This document shows positions 18,129 through 27,480 of a DNA stretch of 64,000 nucleotides, in pieces (the stretch's first letter is position 1; every line of letters begins with the position of its first letter). A program made the translations under genes and the position numbers. Source of the stretch: Agromyces humatus (GTDB taxonomy: Bacteria > Actinomycetota > Actinomycetes > Actinomycetales > Microbacteriaceae); the NCBI RefSeq assembly GCF_021228295.1, contig NZ_JAJQPD010000008.1:1-64000 (forward strand). The letters run 5' to 3'. The notes below the pieces were generated by a model. The model did no database searches, was not told the origin of the DNA, and was given only the letters and a program-made list of their open reading frames with translations.

Positions 18129-18149
18129 TAAAGAGGAAGAAGGGGACCG

Positions 18150-18818
18150 ATGCGAGCCAGTGATCGCGCCTACCGCGCACTCCGCGAGGAGATCCTCGAC
18201 GGGGTGCTCGCGCCCGGCACCGCGCTCGCCGAGGTCGAGCAGGCCAACCGCCTCGGCGTCTCTCGCACTCCCGTGCGCGAAGCACTCGCACGGCTCGAAG
18301 CCGACGGTCTCGCCACGGCCGCGTCGCCGCGCGTGCTGCAGGTGAGCGAGCTTTCGGCAGCGAGCATCACCGCCCTCTACGAACTGCGCGAAGCGCTCGA
18401 GGAGCAGGCCGCCCGCCTCGCCGCGATGCGCCGCGATCCCGAACGATTCGAGGGACTGCGCAGCCGACTGCAGCTCTCGCCGGGCCAGCTCGCCTCGGGC
18501 GACGAGGGCGGCCTGCGCGACTACTACGACACGGTCGACGCGCTCGACGCCGAACTCGATGCCGCGGTCGCCAACCCGCTGCTCATCGGCGCCCTCCGCA
18601 ACGCTCGCCTGCACTCGGCCCGTGTGCGGCGGCTCGCACGCCAGCATCCCGAGCGACTTCGCGCTGCGGCATCCGAGCACCTGCTCATCGTCGAGGCGAT
18701 CATCGCCGGCGACGCGTCGCTCGCAGCGCATGCCACTCACGTGCACCTGCACATGAGCCTTCGTCACGCACTCGCCTCGATCGAGGCTCGTCAGCCCGAC
18801 GGGCACCGCGTAGCCTGA
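18150..18818 (+). CDS. GntR-family regulator (FadR/FCD subfamily) of the methylcitrate operon
   Basis: The 222-residue protein has an N-terminal winged helix (SDRAYRALREEILDGVLAPG, VSRTPVREALARLEADGL) and an alpha-helical FCD ligand domain (about 75-220). The FCD domain contains the metal-site histidines expected of the group, with HATHVHLHMSLRHAL near the end. It is the first gene of an operon with prpD, prpB and prpC and is preceded by two TGTATACA palindromes. It is therefore very likely an autorepressor relieved by a propionate-pathway metabolite such as methylcitrate. The effector is inferred from context only. Confidence 0.87.
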   Translation: MRASDRAYRALREEILDGVLAPGTALAEVEQANRLGVSRTPVREALARLEADGLATAASPRVLQVSELSAASITALYELREALEEQAARLAAMRRDPERFEGLRSRLQLSPGQLASGDEGGLRDYYDTVDALDAELDAAVANPLLIGALRNARLHSARVRRLARQHPERLRAAASEHLLIVEAIIAGDASLAAHATHVHLHMSLRHALASIEARQPDGHRVA

Positions 18819-18845
18819 CCGATGGAACACCGAGAAAGGTCCACC

Positions 18846-20381
18846 ATGCATCTGCACCACGTTCGTACGCATCGCAGCGACGAGAACCTCGCCCGAGAGG
18901 GCCAGCTCGCCTGGCAGCTCGCTGGCGTCGCGACCGACCCGGTCGAGCTCGACGACGACGTGATCGACATGGTCGTGAACCGCGTGATCGACAACGCCGC
19001 GGTGGCCGCGGCGTCGGTCGCCCGCCGGCCGGTCGTGTCGGCCCGCAGCCAGGCGCTGTCGCACCCGGTTTCGATCGGCGGCGACGGTGCGACCGTGTTC
19101 GGTGCCGATGCGGCGCGCCACACTTCGCCCGAATGGGCCGCATGGGCCAACGGGGTCGCGGTGCGCGAGCTCGACTACCACGACACCTTCCTCGCCGCCG
19201 AGTACTCGCACCCGGGCGACAACATCCCGCCGATCGCGGCGGTCGCGCAGCACCTCGCGGCCAAGCGCGGGCTCACCGGGCGCGACCTCGTGCGCGGCAT
19301 CGCCACGGGCTACGAGGTCCAGATCGATCTCGTCAAGGCGATCTCGCTGCATGCCCACAAGATCGACCACGTCGCCCACCTCGGGCCGTCGGCCGCGGCC
19401 GGCATCGGCACGCTGCTCGGCCTCGATCAGGAGACGATCTTCCAGGCCATCGGCCAGGCGCTGCACACCACCACCGCGACCCGGCAGTCGCGCAAGGGCG
19501 AGATCTCGACGTGGAAGGCGCACGCCCCCGCCTTCGCGGGCAAGATGGCCGTCGAGGCGGTCGACCGCGCGATGCGCGGCGAGACGAGCCCCGTGCCCAT
19601 CTACGAGGGTGAAGACGGCGTCATCGCGTGGCTGCTCGACGGGCCCGAGGGCGCCTACGAGGTGCCGCTGCCCGACGTGGGCGAGGCGAAGCGCGCCATC
19701 CTCGACTCCTATACCAAGGAGCACTCGGCCGAGTACCAGGCGCAGGCCTGGATCGACCTCGCCCGCAAGCTGCACGCCGAGTATCCGCTCATCCTCGACT
19801 CCGACCACATCGAGTCGATCACGCTGCACACCTCGCACCACACCCACTACGTCATCGGGTCGGGCGCGAACGACCCGCAGAAGTTCGACCCCGATGCCTC
19901 GCGCGAGACGCTCGACCACTCGATCCCCTACATCTTCACGGTGGCCCTGCAAGACGGCTCGTGGCACCACGCCGACTCGTACTCGCCCGAGCGCGCACAC
20001 CGTGCCGACACGGTCGAGCTGTGGAAGAAGGTGTCGACCGTCGAAGACCCCGAGTGGACCCGCCGCTACCACTCGAACGACATCAGCGAGAAGGCCTTCG
20101 GCGGCCGCGTCGTGATCAAGCTCGCCGACGGCGGCGAGATCGTCGACGAGATCGCCGTGGCCGACGCGCATCCGCTCGGCGCCCGCCCGTTCGCCCGCGA
20201 GCAGTACGTCGCGAAGTTCCGCACGCTCGCCGAGTGGGCGCTCGAGGAGGCCGAGATCGAACGGTTCCTCGACGTCGCCCAGCGCCTGCCCGAGCTCGGC
20301 CCCGACGAGCTCGCCGGCCTCACCTTCACCGTCGCCCCCGGGGCGCTCACCGGCGTCGACATCCCCGAGGGGCTCTTCTGA
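18846..20381 (+). CDS. prpD: 2-methylcitrate dehydratase (MmgE/PrpD family)
   Basis: The 511-residue protein is a full-length Prp[20 protein letters not shown] near the start, then the substrate-site blocks [20 protein letters not shown] and [39 protein letters not shown] follows. It dehydrates 2-methylcitrate to 2-methyl-cis-aconitate in propionyl-CoA breakdown. The ATG at 18846 is chosen over 18822 because GAGAAAGG lies 7 bases before it and homologues begin MHLHHVRTH. It is preceded by gntR and followed by prpB with TGATG overlap. Confidence 0.95.
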   Translation: MHLHHVRTHRSDENLAREGQLAWQLAGVATDPVELDDDVIDMVVNRVIDNAAVAAASVARRPVVSARSQALSHPVSIGGDGATVFGADAARHTSPEWAAWANGVAVRELDYHDTFLAAEYSHPGDNIPPIAAVAQHLAAKRGLTGRDLVRGIATGYEVQIDLVKAISLHAHKIDHVAHLGPSAAAGIGTLLGLDQETIFQAIGQALHTTTATRQSRKGEISTWKAHAPAFAGKMAVEAVDRAMRGETSPVPIYEGEDGVIAWLLDGPEGAYEVPLPDVGEAKRAILDSYTKEHSAEYQAQAWIDLARKLHAEYPLILDSDHIESITLHTSHHTHYVIGSGANDPQKFDPDASRETLDHSIPYIFTVALQDGSWHHADSYSPERAHRADTVELWKKVSTVEDPEWTRRYHSNDISEKAFGGRVVIKLADGGEIVDEIAVADAHPLGARPFAREQYVAKFRTLAEWALEEAEIERFLDVAQRLPELGPDELAGLTFTVAPGALTGVDIPEGLF

Positions 20382-21304
20382 TGTTGTATTCCACGACCCC
20401 TGCGGCCGAGAAGCGGCGACGGTTCCGCGAACGACTCGCCACCGGCGAGATCATGCGGTTCCCCGGCGCGTTCAACCCGCTGAGTGCCAGGCTCATCGGT
20501 GAGAAGGGCTTCGAGGGCGTCTACATCTCGGGTGCGGTGCTCAGCGCCGACCTCGGGCTGCCCGACATCGGCCTCACGACGCTCACCGAGGTCGCCGGCC
20601 GAGGCAAGCAGATCGCGCGGATGACCGAGCTGCCCGCGATCATCGACGCCGACACCGGCTTCGGCGAGCCGATGAACGTCGCACGCACGGTTCAAGAGAT
20701 GGAGGACGCGGGGCTCGCGGGGCTCCACATCGAAGACCAGATCAACCCCAAGCGCTGCGGTCACCTCGACGGCAAGCAGGTCGTCGACGACGAGACCGCA
20801 CTCCGGCGCATCCGTGCCGCCGTCGACGCGCGCCGCGATCCGAACTTCCTCGTCATGGCGCGCACCGACATCGCCGCGGTCGACGGCCTGCAGGCCGCAG
20901 TCGACCGCGCGAAAGCGCTCGTCGACGCGGGCGCCGACGCGATCTTCCCCGAGGCGATGCGCTCGCTCGAGGAGTTCGCCGCGGTCCGCGCTGCGGTCGA
21001 CGTGCCGCTGCTCGCGAATATGACCGAGTTCGGCAAGAGCGACCTGTTCACCGTGCGCCAGCTCGCCGATGTGGGCATGAACATCGTCATCTGGCCGGTG
21101 TCGCTGCTGCGCCTCGCGATGGGGGCCGCGGTTCGCGGGCTCGACGAGCTCGAGGCATCCGGAAGCTTCACGGCGAAGCTCGGCGACATGCAGCACCGTG
21201 CCGACCTCTACGAGCTCATCGACTACGAGGGTTACAACCACTTCGACACGTCGATCTTCAACTTCACCGTCACCAAGACGCCGGTTGAGCGCCGGATCGA
21301 GTAG
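20381..21304 (+). CDS. prpB: 2-methylisocitrate lyase
   Basis: The 307-residue protein of the isocitrate lyase/PEP mutase superfamily carries PGAFNPLSARLIGEKGFEGV and the metal-site DADTGFGEP. The active-site loop is KRCGHLDGK, and the tail EGYNHFDTSIFNF is typical of PrpB. It splits 2-methylisocitrate into pyruvate and succinate. Its ATG shares a base with the prpD stop (TGATG). The last residues ERRIE and the stop codon come from a repeat element inserted before prpC. Confidence 0.95.
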   Translation: MLYSTTPAAEKRRRFRERLATGEIMRFPGAFNPLSARLIGEKGFEGVYISGAVLSADLGLPDIGLTTLTEVAGRGKQIARMTELPAIIDADTGFGEPMNVARTVQEMEDAGLAGLHIEDQINPKRCGHLDGKQVVDDETALRRIRAAVDARRDPNFLVMARTDIAAVDGLQAAVDRAKALVDAGADAIFPEAMRSLEEFAAVRAAVDVPLLANMTEFGKSDLFTVRQLADVGMNIVIWPVSLLRLAMGAAVRGLDELEASGSFTAKLGDMQHRADLYELIDYEGYNHFDTSIFNFTVTKTPVERRIE

Positions 21305-21352
21305 GCGCGAAGCGCCGTATCGAGATCCAGCGCGCCAGCGCCGCATCGAGAC
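21294..21352. repeat. Intergenic repeat copy between prpB and prpC
   Basis: GATCGAGTAGGCGCGAAGCG is followed by CGTATCGAGATCC, then CGCGCCAGCGCCGCATCGAGACC, two partial direct copies of the repeat family. It provides the prpB stop codon and separates prpC from the otherwise overlapping operon, possibly with an effect on transcript folding. Confidence 0.65.
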
Positions 21353-21376
21353 CACGCCACGAGCAAGGGAGCACAC

Positions 21377-22543
21377 ATGGCCGAGCAGAGCACCGCACCG
21401 CAGACCGCGGCGCCGACCCCGATGATCTACAAGGGCCTGGCCGGTGTGCCGGTCGACTACACGGCCGTCTCGAAGGTGAACCCCGACACCAACTCGCTGC
21501 TCTATCGCGGGTACCCCGTGCAGGAGCTCGCCGCGTCGTGCACCTTCGAGGAGGTGGCCTACCTGCTCTGGCACGGCGAGCTGCCCGACGACGCCGAGCT
21601 CGCCGCGTTCGAGGAGCGCGAGCGGTCGCTGCGCGGCCTCGACCACGACGTCAAGCGCATCATCGACGAACTGCCGCTCACGGCACATCCGATGGACGTC
21701 GTGCGCACGGCCGTGTCGGTGATCGGCGCGAGCGACCCGGCCACGCCCGACGACTCACCCGAGGCGAACCTCGACAAGTCGTTGCGGCTGCTCGCGAAGC
21801 TGCCCTCGATCGTCGCCTACGACCAGCGGCGCCGCCACGACCTCGAGTTCGTCGAGCCCCGCGACGACCTGGGCTTCTCGGCGAACTTCCTCTGGCAGAC
21901 ATTCGGCGAGGCGGCGGAACTCCCGGTGGTGACGGCGTTCGACGTGTCGATGATCCTCTACGCCGAGCACTCGTTCAACGCGTCCACGTTCACCGCGCGC
22001 GTCATCACGAGCACCCTCGCCGACCTCTACTCGGCCGTAGTGGGGGCAATCGGGGCGTTGAAGGGTCCGCTGCACGGCGGAGCCAACGAGGCGGTCATGC
22101 ACGCCTTCGAAGAGATCGGCGCGGGCGAAGGCGGCGCCGAGCGCGCGGTGGCCTGGCTCGACACCGCCCTCGCCGAGAAGCGCAAGATCATGGGCTTCGG
22201 GCACCGGGTCTACAAGAACGGCGACTCGCGCGTGCCCACGATGCGCGACTCGATGGAGCGCATGGTCGAGCACTACGACCGGCCCGACCTGCTCGAGCTG
22301 TACGTCGCGCTCGAGCAGGCGATGGGCGAGCGCAAGGGCATCAAGCCCAACCTCGACTACCCGGCCGGTCCGACGTACCACTTGATGGGATTCGACACCC
22401 TGACATTCACCCCGCTGTTCGTCGCGAGCCGCATCACCGGGTGGACGGCGCACATCATGGAGCAGGCCGCGGCGAACGCCCTCATCCGGCCGCTCTCGGT
22501 CTACAACGGCCACGACGAACGGCACGTCCCCACGAAGGACTGA
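21377..22543 (+). CDS. prpC: 2-methylcitrate synthase (citrate synthase family)
   Basis: The 388-residue protein has the short type II citrate synthase layout: GLAGVPVDYTAVSKVNPDTN at the start and SLLYRGYPVQEL. The catalytic histidines are in AEHSFNASTF, LHGGANEAVM and MGFGHRVYKNGD, with the aspartate in a later FDTLTFTPLF region. It condenses propionyl-CoA with oxaloacetate. Position after prpD and prpB supports methylcitrate rather than citrate synthase. A GGGAG ribosome site lies 6 bases before the start. Confidence 0.94.
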   Translation: MAEQSTAPQTAAPTPMIYKGLAGVPVDYTAVSKVNPDTNSLLYRGYPVQELAASCTFEEVAYLLWHGELPDDAELAAFEERERSLRGLDHDVKRIIDELPLTAHPMDVVRTAVSVIGASDPATPDDSPEANLDKSLRLLAKLPSIVAYDQRRRHDLEFVEPRDDLGFSANFLWQTFGEAAELPVVTAFDVSMILYAEHSFNASTFTARVITSTLADLYSAVVGAIGALKGPLHGGANEAVMHAFEEIGAGEGGAERAVAWLDTALAEKRKIMGFGHRVYKNGDSRVPTMRDSMERMVEHYDRPDLLELYVALEQAMGERKGIKPNLDYPAGPTYHLMGFDTLTFTPLFVASRITGWTAHIMEQAAANALIRPLSVYNGHDERHVPTKD

Positions 22544-22547
22544 CGCC

Positions 22548-23192
22548 ATGTCGCACGTGTTCCTCGAGATGTCGATGACCCTCGACGGGTTCACGGCCGG
22601 GCAGGGCGTGAGTCTCGAGCGGCCGCTCGGCATCGACGGCGACTGCGTGCACGAGTGGCTCCGAAACTCCGTCTTCTCAGGCGCCGCGCCGCGCGACGAC
22701 CGCTCGGGCGTCGACGACCGCGAATCCGACGAGGTCGACCGGCGCGCCCGCGCGGCGATGTTCGAGTCGACCGGCGCGTTCGTGATCGGCCGGCGCACGT
22801 TCGACGTCGGCGAGGGGCCCTGGGGCGACGATCCCGTGTTCGGGGGTCGGCCGTGCTTCGTGGTCACGAGCCGCGAACGCGAGCCGTTCTCGCGCGGCGG
22901 CTCGCGCTACGAGTTCGTGACCGGCGGGGTTCGCGAGGCGGTCGGGCGGGCGAGTGCGGCCGCGAGTGCGGCATCGGTCTGCATCATGGGCGGTGCGGAT
23001 GTCGCGCGCCAGGCCCTGGCCGCCGACCTCGTCGACGAGGTGCGCCTGCACCTGGCGCCGTTCCTGCTCGGCGGAGGGTCGAGACTGTTCCCCGACGCGT
23101 CGGGGCATCGGGTCGATCTCGGCCCCGAGTCAGTCGAGCAGGGTGCGCTCGCGACGCACCTGCGCTACCGGGTGCTGCGCTCGGCCGGGTGA
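22548..23192 (+). CDS. Dihydrofolate reductase-like protein (RibD C-terminal domain family)
   Basis: The 214-residue protein has the RibD-C/DHFR-like fold: SHVFLEMSMTLDGFTAG at the start, GAFVIGRRTFDVGEGPWG, FVVTSREREPF, the nucleotide loop CIMGGADVARQALAADLVDEV and LHLAPFLLGGGSRLF. Such proteins are usually NADPH-dependent reductases of uncertain substrate. It begins 4 bases after the prpC stop, so it is probably read through with the operon, though no link with propionate use is known. Confidence 0.85.
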   Translation: MSHVFLEMSMTLDGFTAGQGVSLERPLGIDGDCVHEWLRNSVFSGAAPRDDRSGVDDRESDEVDRRARAAMFESTGAFVIGRRTFDVGEGPWGDDPVFGGRPCFVVTSREREPFSRGGSRYEFVTGGVREAVGRASAAASAASVCIMGGADVARQALAADLVDEVRLHLAPFLLGGGSRLFPDASGHRVDLGPESVEQGALATHLRYRVLRSAG

Positions 23193-23295
23193 CGCGAGCG
23201 TTCGTACAACCGCGGCCAGCGGCATCCGCATCGCCGCTGTGGTGATGTGCCAACGTTGAGGAAACGACCACGATTCCGGCATACAGTCGTGGACT

Positions 23296-23859
23296 ATGCA
23301 CATGATCTTCCGCACGCTGCTGCACGTGCTGTTCCTCGCGCGCCGCAAGCCCGACCTCGCGCACGACGAGGTCGCCCGCACGAACTTCATCACCCTGCCG
23401 ACCGACCTCGACATCAACCGGCACATGAACAACGGCGTGTACTTCTCGATCATGGATGTCGCGCGGTTCGACATGCTCGTGCGCAACGGCGTCTGGCAGA
23501 TGATGCGCGACAAGGCCTGGTACCCGGTGGTTGCGAGCGAGACGATCACGTTCCGCAAGTCGCTGGGCCTGTGGCAGCGGTTCACGATCGAGTCGCGGCT
23601 CGTCGGGCACGACGACAAGGCGGTCTACATGGAGCAGCGCTTCGTTCGACCCGGCCCGGGCGGCCAGCCCGAGGTGTACGCGACGGGGTTCATCCGGGCC
23701 CGATTCCTGCGCAAGGCGGGCGGCACCGTGCCGATGAGCGAGATCGTCGAGGCGCTCGGCGTGACCGAGGCGCACGGCATCCCCGAATGGCTCGAGCGGT
23801 GGGGCACGGATGTCGCGTTGCCGCCGACCCGTGCCGAAGCGCCGTCGGTCTGGCACTGA
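23296..23859 (+). CDS. Hot-dog fold acyl-CoA thioesterase
   Basis: The 187-residue protein has the 4-hydroxybenzoyl-CoA thioesterase-type motif LPTDLDINRHMNNGVYFSIMD, with the catalytic aspartate in DLDINRHMNN, and later ETITFRKSLGLWQRFTIESR. It resembles the THEM6-like thioesterases. The N-terminal FRTLLHVLFLARRKPDL is hydrophobic enough to associate with the membrane. The acyl substrate is unknown. It appears to be a single-gene unit ending at a repeat copy. Confidence 0.85.
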   Translation: MHMIFRTLLHVLFLARRKPDLAHDEVARTNFITLPTDLDINRHMNNGVYFSIMDVARFDMLVRNGVWQMMRDKAWYPVVASETITFRKSLGLWQRFTIESRLVGHDDKAVYMEQRFVRPGPGGQPEVYATGFIRARFLRKAGGTVPMSEIVEALGVTEAHGIPEWLERWGTDVALPPTRAEAPSVWH

Positions 23860-23864
23860 GGGAG

Positions 23865-23898
23865 GGTCTCGATACCGGCGCTGCGCGCCTCCTCGACC
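23865..23898. repeat. Partial intergenic repeat
   Basis: GGTCTCGATACC, then GCGCTGCGCGCCTCCTCGACC, lies between the thioesterase gene and the convergent transporter gene. It matches the right half of the full elements. Confidence 0.6.
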
Positions 23899-23903
23899 GA
23901 CGC

Positions 23904-25025
23904 CTACGAGAGCGCCTTCTTCGGCACGACGACCTCTTTGATGATGAGCAGGATGCCGGCCGCCACCGGGATCGCGACAAGAGCGCCGGGCAGGCCGGCG
24001 AGGGTGCCGCCCGCGAGTGCGGCGATGAGCACGATCGACCCGGGGACCTGCACCGCCTTGCTCATGACCTTCGGCGTGAGCACATAGGCCTCGACCTGCA
24101 TGTAGATGAGCATCGCGACCAGCACGATGAGCGCCGCCAGCGGCGAGACGAAGAGCGAGAGCACCGTCATCACGATGGTCGTGAGCACGGTGCCGATGAG
24201 CGGGATGAGCGTGATGAAGAACGCCGCAACCGCGATCACGAGGGCGAATGGAACCTGCACGAGCCACAGCAGGATCAGGCTGTACGTCGCATTGAAGAAC
24301 GCCAGCACGACCATGCCGCTGAGGTAGCGACCGACGTTCTGCATGATGCGCTCGGCGTATCCGACGACCCGCTCACGATGCGAGGCCGAGATCAGCGTGT
24401 AGATCGCCGCCTTCGATACGTCGAGCGTGGCCGTGAAGTAGATCGTGAGGATGAAGATGAAGAACGCGCTCGAGAGGCCGCCCACGATCGCCAGGCCGAT
24501 GTTGAGTGCTCCGCCGCCGATCGTCGCCCAGAAGTTCGGATCGCTGATCAGGCCGGTGATCCACGTGTAGATCGTGCTGAGCACCCCGCCCGTGCCCGAG
24601 GACGCCTCTTGGAACCACTCCTGCTCGCGCATGTTCGCGAGCATTTGCGGCAGCGAGTCGATGAGCAGCGATGCCTGCGAGATCACGAGCGGCAGCACGA
24701 GCCACAGCATGCCGGCGATGACCAGGATGAAGAGGATGATCACCGTGACGATCGCGACGCCGCGCTTCATGCCGCGGCGCTCGAACCAGCGCACGAGCGG
24801 GTCGAGGCCGAGCGTGATGAACGCCGCAGCGAGCACCGAGAACACGACGCTCGAGATGCTCGCGAACGCGGCGGTGAGCGCGAGCGCGACGACCACGCCG
24901 AGCGTCGCGACGAACGCCCACTGGAACGGCCGGTTCGCCATGAAGTCAGCGGCGCGCCCCGGGCGGCCGGGGCGGTCGGTCGTCGCCTGCTCGGCCTCGC
25001 GTGCACGTCGCTCGATGCGCTTCAC
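23904..25025 (-). CDS. AI-2E family transporter (PerM/TqsA type)
   Basis: The 373-residue membrane protein has about eight hydrophobic segments in the AI-2E family pattern: AFITLGLDPLVRWFERRGMKRG, PLVISQASLLIDSLPQML, LTIYFTATLDVSKAAIYTLI and the late block LIPLIGTVLTTIVM then GSIVLIAALAGGTLAGLPGALVAIPVAA. Members export small molecules or ions; only some move autoinducer-2. The start is GTG at 25025. The N-terminal 35 residues are charged and cytoplasmic. Confidence 0.88.
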   Translation of the reverse strand: MKRIERRAREAEQATTDRPGRPGRAADFMANRPFQWAFVATLGVVVALALTAAFASISSVVFSVLAAAFITLGLDPLVRWFERRGMKRGVAIVTVIILFILVIAGMLWLVLPLVISQASLLIDSLPQMLANMREQEWFQEASSGTGGVLSTIYTWITGLISDPNFWATIGGGALNIGLAIVGGLSSAFFIFILTIYFTATLDVSKAAIYTLISASHRERVVGYAERIMQNVGRYLSGMVVLAFFNATYSLILLWLVQVPFALVIAVAAFFITLIPLIGTVLTTIVMTVLSLFVSPLAALIVLVAMLIYMQVEAYVLTPKVMSKAVQVPGSIVLIAALAGGTLAGLPGALVAIPVAAGILLIIKEVVVPKKALS

Positions 25026-25095
25026 GGCGTCAGTCTAGAGGGGCGGATGTCGCGTGGTCGGGACATCCGCATCGTCGGCATCATCGATGCCGGGC

Positions 25096-25608
25096 TCAGG
25101 CCTTGGCGCTGCTCGGAACCGTCAACTCGCGGTAGTGGGGTGCGAAAACGGGATAGTAGGTGTCCCACACGGGGAGCTCTGCCCCGGAGCGGGCCGCGAT
25201 GAGCCGATCGAGGTAGTAGTCCCAGCCGGGGCCCATGCTCTCGGCCTCGGCCGCGTCCTTGATGCGCTGGCCGAGGGTGAGCGTGGTCATGCCGCCGCCC
25301 TCGACGAGGTGGCAGAAGACGCGGATGCCGGTCGGCCCGGAGCCGGAGTCTGCGGTGAAGCGGTACGGTCGCTGGCACTCGAGGATGCTCACGTTCTGCC
25401 ACTCGGCGTCGCCCTCTTCGGCCGTCATCTGGAAGCGCACGCCGCCCGAGGAGGGCGTGCCGGTGTACGTGCCGATCCACGCCTTCATGGCGTTCGGGTT
25501 GGTGAGGCTGTACCACACGTCTTCGATGGGCGCATGGAACAGCCGATCGAACTGCAGGTACAGGCCGTCGACCTTCAGCACGTAGTGTCCGGTCGGTTTC
25601 GCGGTCAT
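25096..25608 (-). CDS. SRPBCC/START-fold (AHSA1-like) protein
   Basis: The 170-residue protein shows the SRPBCC pattern: YLQFDRLFHAPIEDVWYSLTNPNAMKAWIGTY, RFQMTAEEGDAEWQNV, ILECQRPYRFTAD and MTTLTLGQRI. The C-terminal helix MGPGWDYYLDRLI is that of activator-of-Hsp90-like proteins, which bind small hydrophobic ligands. The ligand is unknown. ATG 25608 is chosen because GGGAGG lies about 8 bases upstream; the alternative at 25632 has no such site. Confidence 0.82.
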   Translation of the reverse strand: MTAKPTGHYVLKVDGLYLQFDRLFHAPIEDVWYSLTNPNAMKAWIGTYTGTPSSGGVRFQMTAEEGDAEWQNVSILECQRPYRFTADSGSGPTGIRVFCHLVEGGGMTTLTLGQRIKDAAEAESMGPGWDYYLDRLIAARSGAELPVWDTYYPVFAPHYRELTVPSSAKA

Positions 25609-25692
25609 CTTCGCCTCCCTGTCGCTCGTCACTTCAGGCTAATGCGGTGCGGTGCCTATCTCTAGAGCGACGGGCCTCACTAGAGTGTCGCC

Positions 25693-26088
25693 ATGGGTTC
25701 CAGTGGGGGCGCGAAGCGCAAGCCGAATCATCCGTCGAGCGGTCAGGCGCACGAAGAGACCATGAACGTCACCGAGGGCAAGTCCGGCCTCTGGGGTGCG
25801 CTCGCCGGACTCATCGTGTTCGCGGTCATCGCCGTTCCGTTGTCGGCGGCGTTCGCGTTCGCGACCAACCCGCACACGCAGCAGCTCTTCGCCGGCCGGC
25901 TCTCCGACGCGACGCAAGGCGGGTATCAGGCGTTCTGGTGGATCGTCACGATCTTCCTGCTCGCGCTGCCGTTCCTCGTCGGCTACGGCGTGGCCAGGCT
26001 CTCGGCGAAGTCGCTCACGGTCATCGGTGCCGTCGTGGCGCTGTTCCTGATCGCGGTGCTCGTGCTGGGGCAGCTGTTCGTCTTCTAG
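25693..26088 (+). CDS. Small two-helix membrane protein, unknown
   Basis: The 131-residue protein has a charged N-terminus (SSGGAKRKPNHPSSGQAH) and hydrophobic segments at about 33-55, 78-100 and 105-130. No family motif was recognised. It stands alone. The following gap to 26262 contains nothing that looks like a gene. Confidence 0.65.
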   Translation: MGSSGGAKRKPNHPSSGQAHEETMNVTEGKSGLWGALAGLIVFAVIAVPLSAAFAFATNPHTQQLFAGRLSDATQGGYQAFWWIVTIFLLALPFLVGYGVARLSAKSLTVIGAVVALFLIAVLVLGQLFVF

Positions 26089-26262
26089 GCGGCTGGTCTT
26101 CTCGGCGCCCTGTTCGCGGCCGGGCTCTTCGGTGACCGCATCCGAGTCGGTCGGGCGCGCGATCGAGGGTGTGGCGGCATTGCCGCCGAAGGCGTCGAAG
26201 GGCTCGAAGTAGGTCGTTCGGTTCGGCACGCGTCGTGGTCGCGCGCGAGTAACATCGATCCG

Positions 26263-27408
26263 ATGCATCCCCTGATGGCTCGCGCGGACCTCCGTCACCA
26301 GAACCTGCGTCGCGCGCTCCAGATCGTGGTCCGCGACGGCGGAACGGCGACGCGCGCGAAGATCGCGCGAGAGACCGGTCTGACCTCGGCCACGGTCTCA
26401 TCGCTGATCGCCGAGCTCGAGCAGTCGGGGTTCGTCGACGAGGTCGGGCAGGCGTCGAGCACCGGAGGCAAGCGGGCCACGCTGCTGAGAGCGGCCGAGC
26501 GGGGGCACGAGATCATCGCCGTGCGGGTGCGACCGCACCTGATCATGGGCTCCGTGTTCAACCTCGCCGGCGAGAAGCTCGCCGAGGACCGTGCCGACTT
26601 CGAGTCCGACGTGCGACCCGACGACGTCGTCGAATTCGTCGAGCGCCTCGCGAGCAGCCACTGCGAACAGCTGCTCGCTGTGGGCATCCAGGTCCCGGGC
26701 GCCGCCGAATCGCGGGTCGTCGTCGAGAGCGTGCAACTCGGATGGTTCGAGCTCGCCCTCGGTGAACTCGTCGAGGAGGCGGTCGGTGCTCCCACGCACG
26801 TCATCAACGACGCCCACGCTGAGGCGCTCGGAGAGCTGATCGATGAGCGCATGCGAGAGGGCGTGCAACTGTTCGTGCACCTCGGCGAGGGCATCGGTGC
26901 CGCCGTCGTGCATCGCGGCGAGCTGCTTCGGGGCGCGTCGGCCCGCGCCGGCGAGATCGGGCATGTCCGCGTCGTGTTCGAGGGCGAGCGCGCACAGTGC
27001 CGTTGCGGGCTCTACGGCTGCCTCGAGTCCGCCGCGTCGATGAGCGCCATGATCGGCGACGAGTTCCGCGATGAACTGACCGCCGACGAGATCGCGAGGC
27101 TCGTCTACGACCCCTACATCCGGGCGCGGCTGGCCGCGGGCGCGTCGGCGTTCGCCCGCGCGCTGCGCATGCTCGCGGCAATGCTCGATCCCGACGACGT
27201 GGTCATCGGCGGTGCTGCGCCATCTCTCGGCCCCGACTTCCTCAGCATGCTGCAGGACGAGTTGGATCTGTACCGCGCGAAGGGCGCCGGCCCGGTCGCC
27301 GTCCGCTACGCACGTCCGACCGACCCGTTCCTCGGTGCGGCCCAGCATGCCCTCATGTCGACGCTCGGCGTTCGGTGGAACCATCCGGGTGTCGCACTGG
27401 CCGGCTGA
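26263..27408 (+). CDS. ROK-family regulator with degenerate kinase site
   Basis: The 381-residue protein has a helix-turn-helix (TRAKIARETGLTSATVSSLIAELEQSGFV) and a ROK domain with GEIGHVRVVFEG and the zinc motif CRCGLYGCLES. The ATP-binding DxGxT of sugar kinases is replaced by VRVRPHLIMG, as in pure regulators. Unlike the ROK gene at 278-1480, no sugar gene is adjacent and no ROK-like operator was found beside it, so its target is unknown. The start could be ATG 26263 or 26275. Confidence 0.85.
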   Translation: MHPLMARADLRHQNLRRALQIVVRDGGTATRAKIARETGLTSATVSSLIAELEQSGFVDEVGQASSTGGKRATLLRAAERGHEIIAVRVRPHLIMGSVFNLAGEKLAEDRADFESDVRPDDVVEFVERLASSHCEQLLAVGIQVPGAAESRVVVESVQLGWFELALGELVEEAVGAPTHVINDAHAEALGELIDERMREGVQLFVHLGEGIGAAVVHRGELLRGASARAGEIGHVRVVFEGERAQCRCGLYGCLESAASMSAMIGDEFRDELTADEIARLVYDPYIRARLAAGASAFARALRMLAAMLDPDDVVIGGAAPSLGPDFLSMLQDELDLYRAKGAGPVAVRYARPTDPFLGAAQHALMSTLGVRWNHPGVALAG

Positions 27409-27443
27409 GTCCGAGCCCGACTGCGGTGCTGGTGGGCCGACGG

Positions 27444-27476
27444 TTGCCGATGGAGCATACCATACGGTATGGTATG
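27444..27476 (+). promoter_or_regulatory. Promoter overlapped by a 21-base palindromic operator
   Basis: CATACCATAC and GTATGGTATG form perfect 10-base arms around one G at 27456-27476. TTGCCG (27444-27449), an 18-base spacer and TATGGT (27468-27473) can serve as promoter. The -10 box lies within the palindrome and only 7 bases before the DoxX-like start codon, so the transcript is probably leaderless. The convergent TetR gene makes the likely repressor. Confidence 0.75.
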
Positions 27477-27480
27477 TAGT

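Noticed and set aside
18057..20171. A 704-codon open frame opposite gntR and prpD
   Set aside because: It covers the operator region and two real genes and has no recognised domain.
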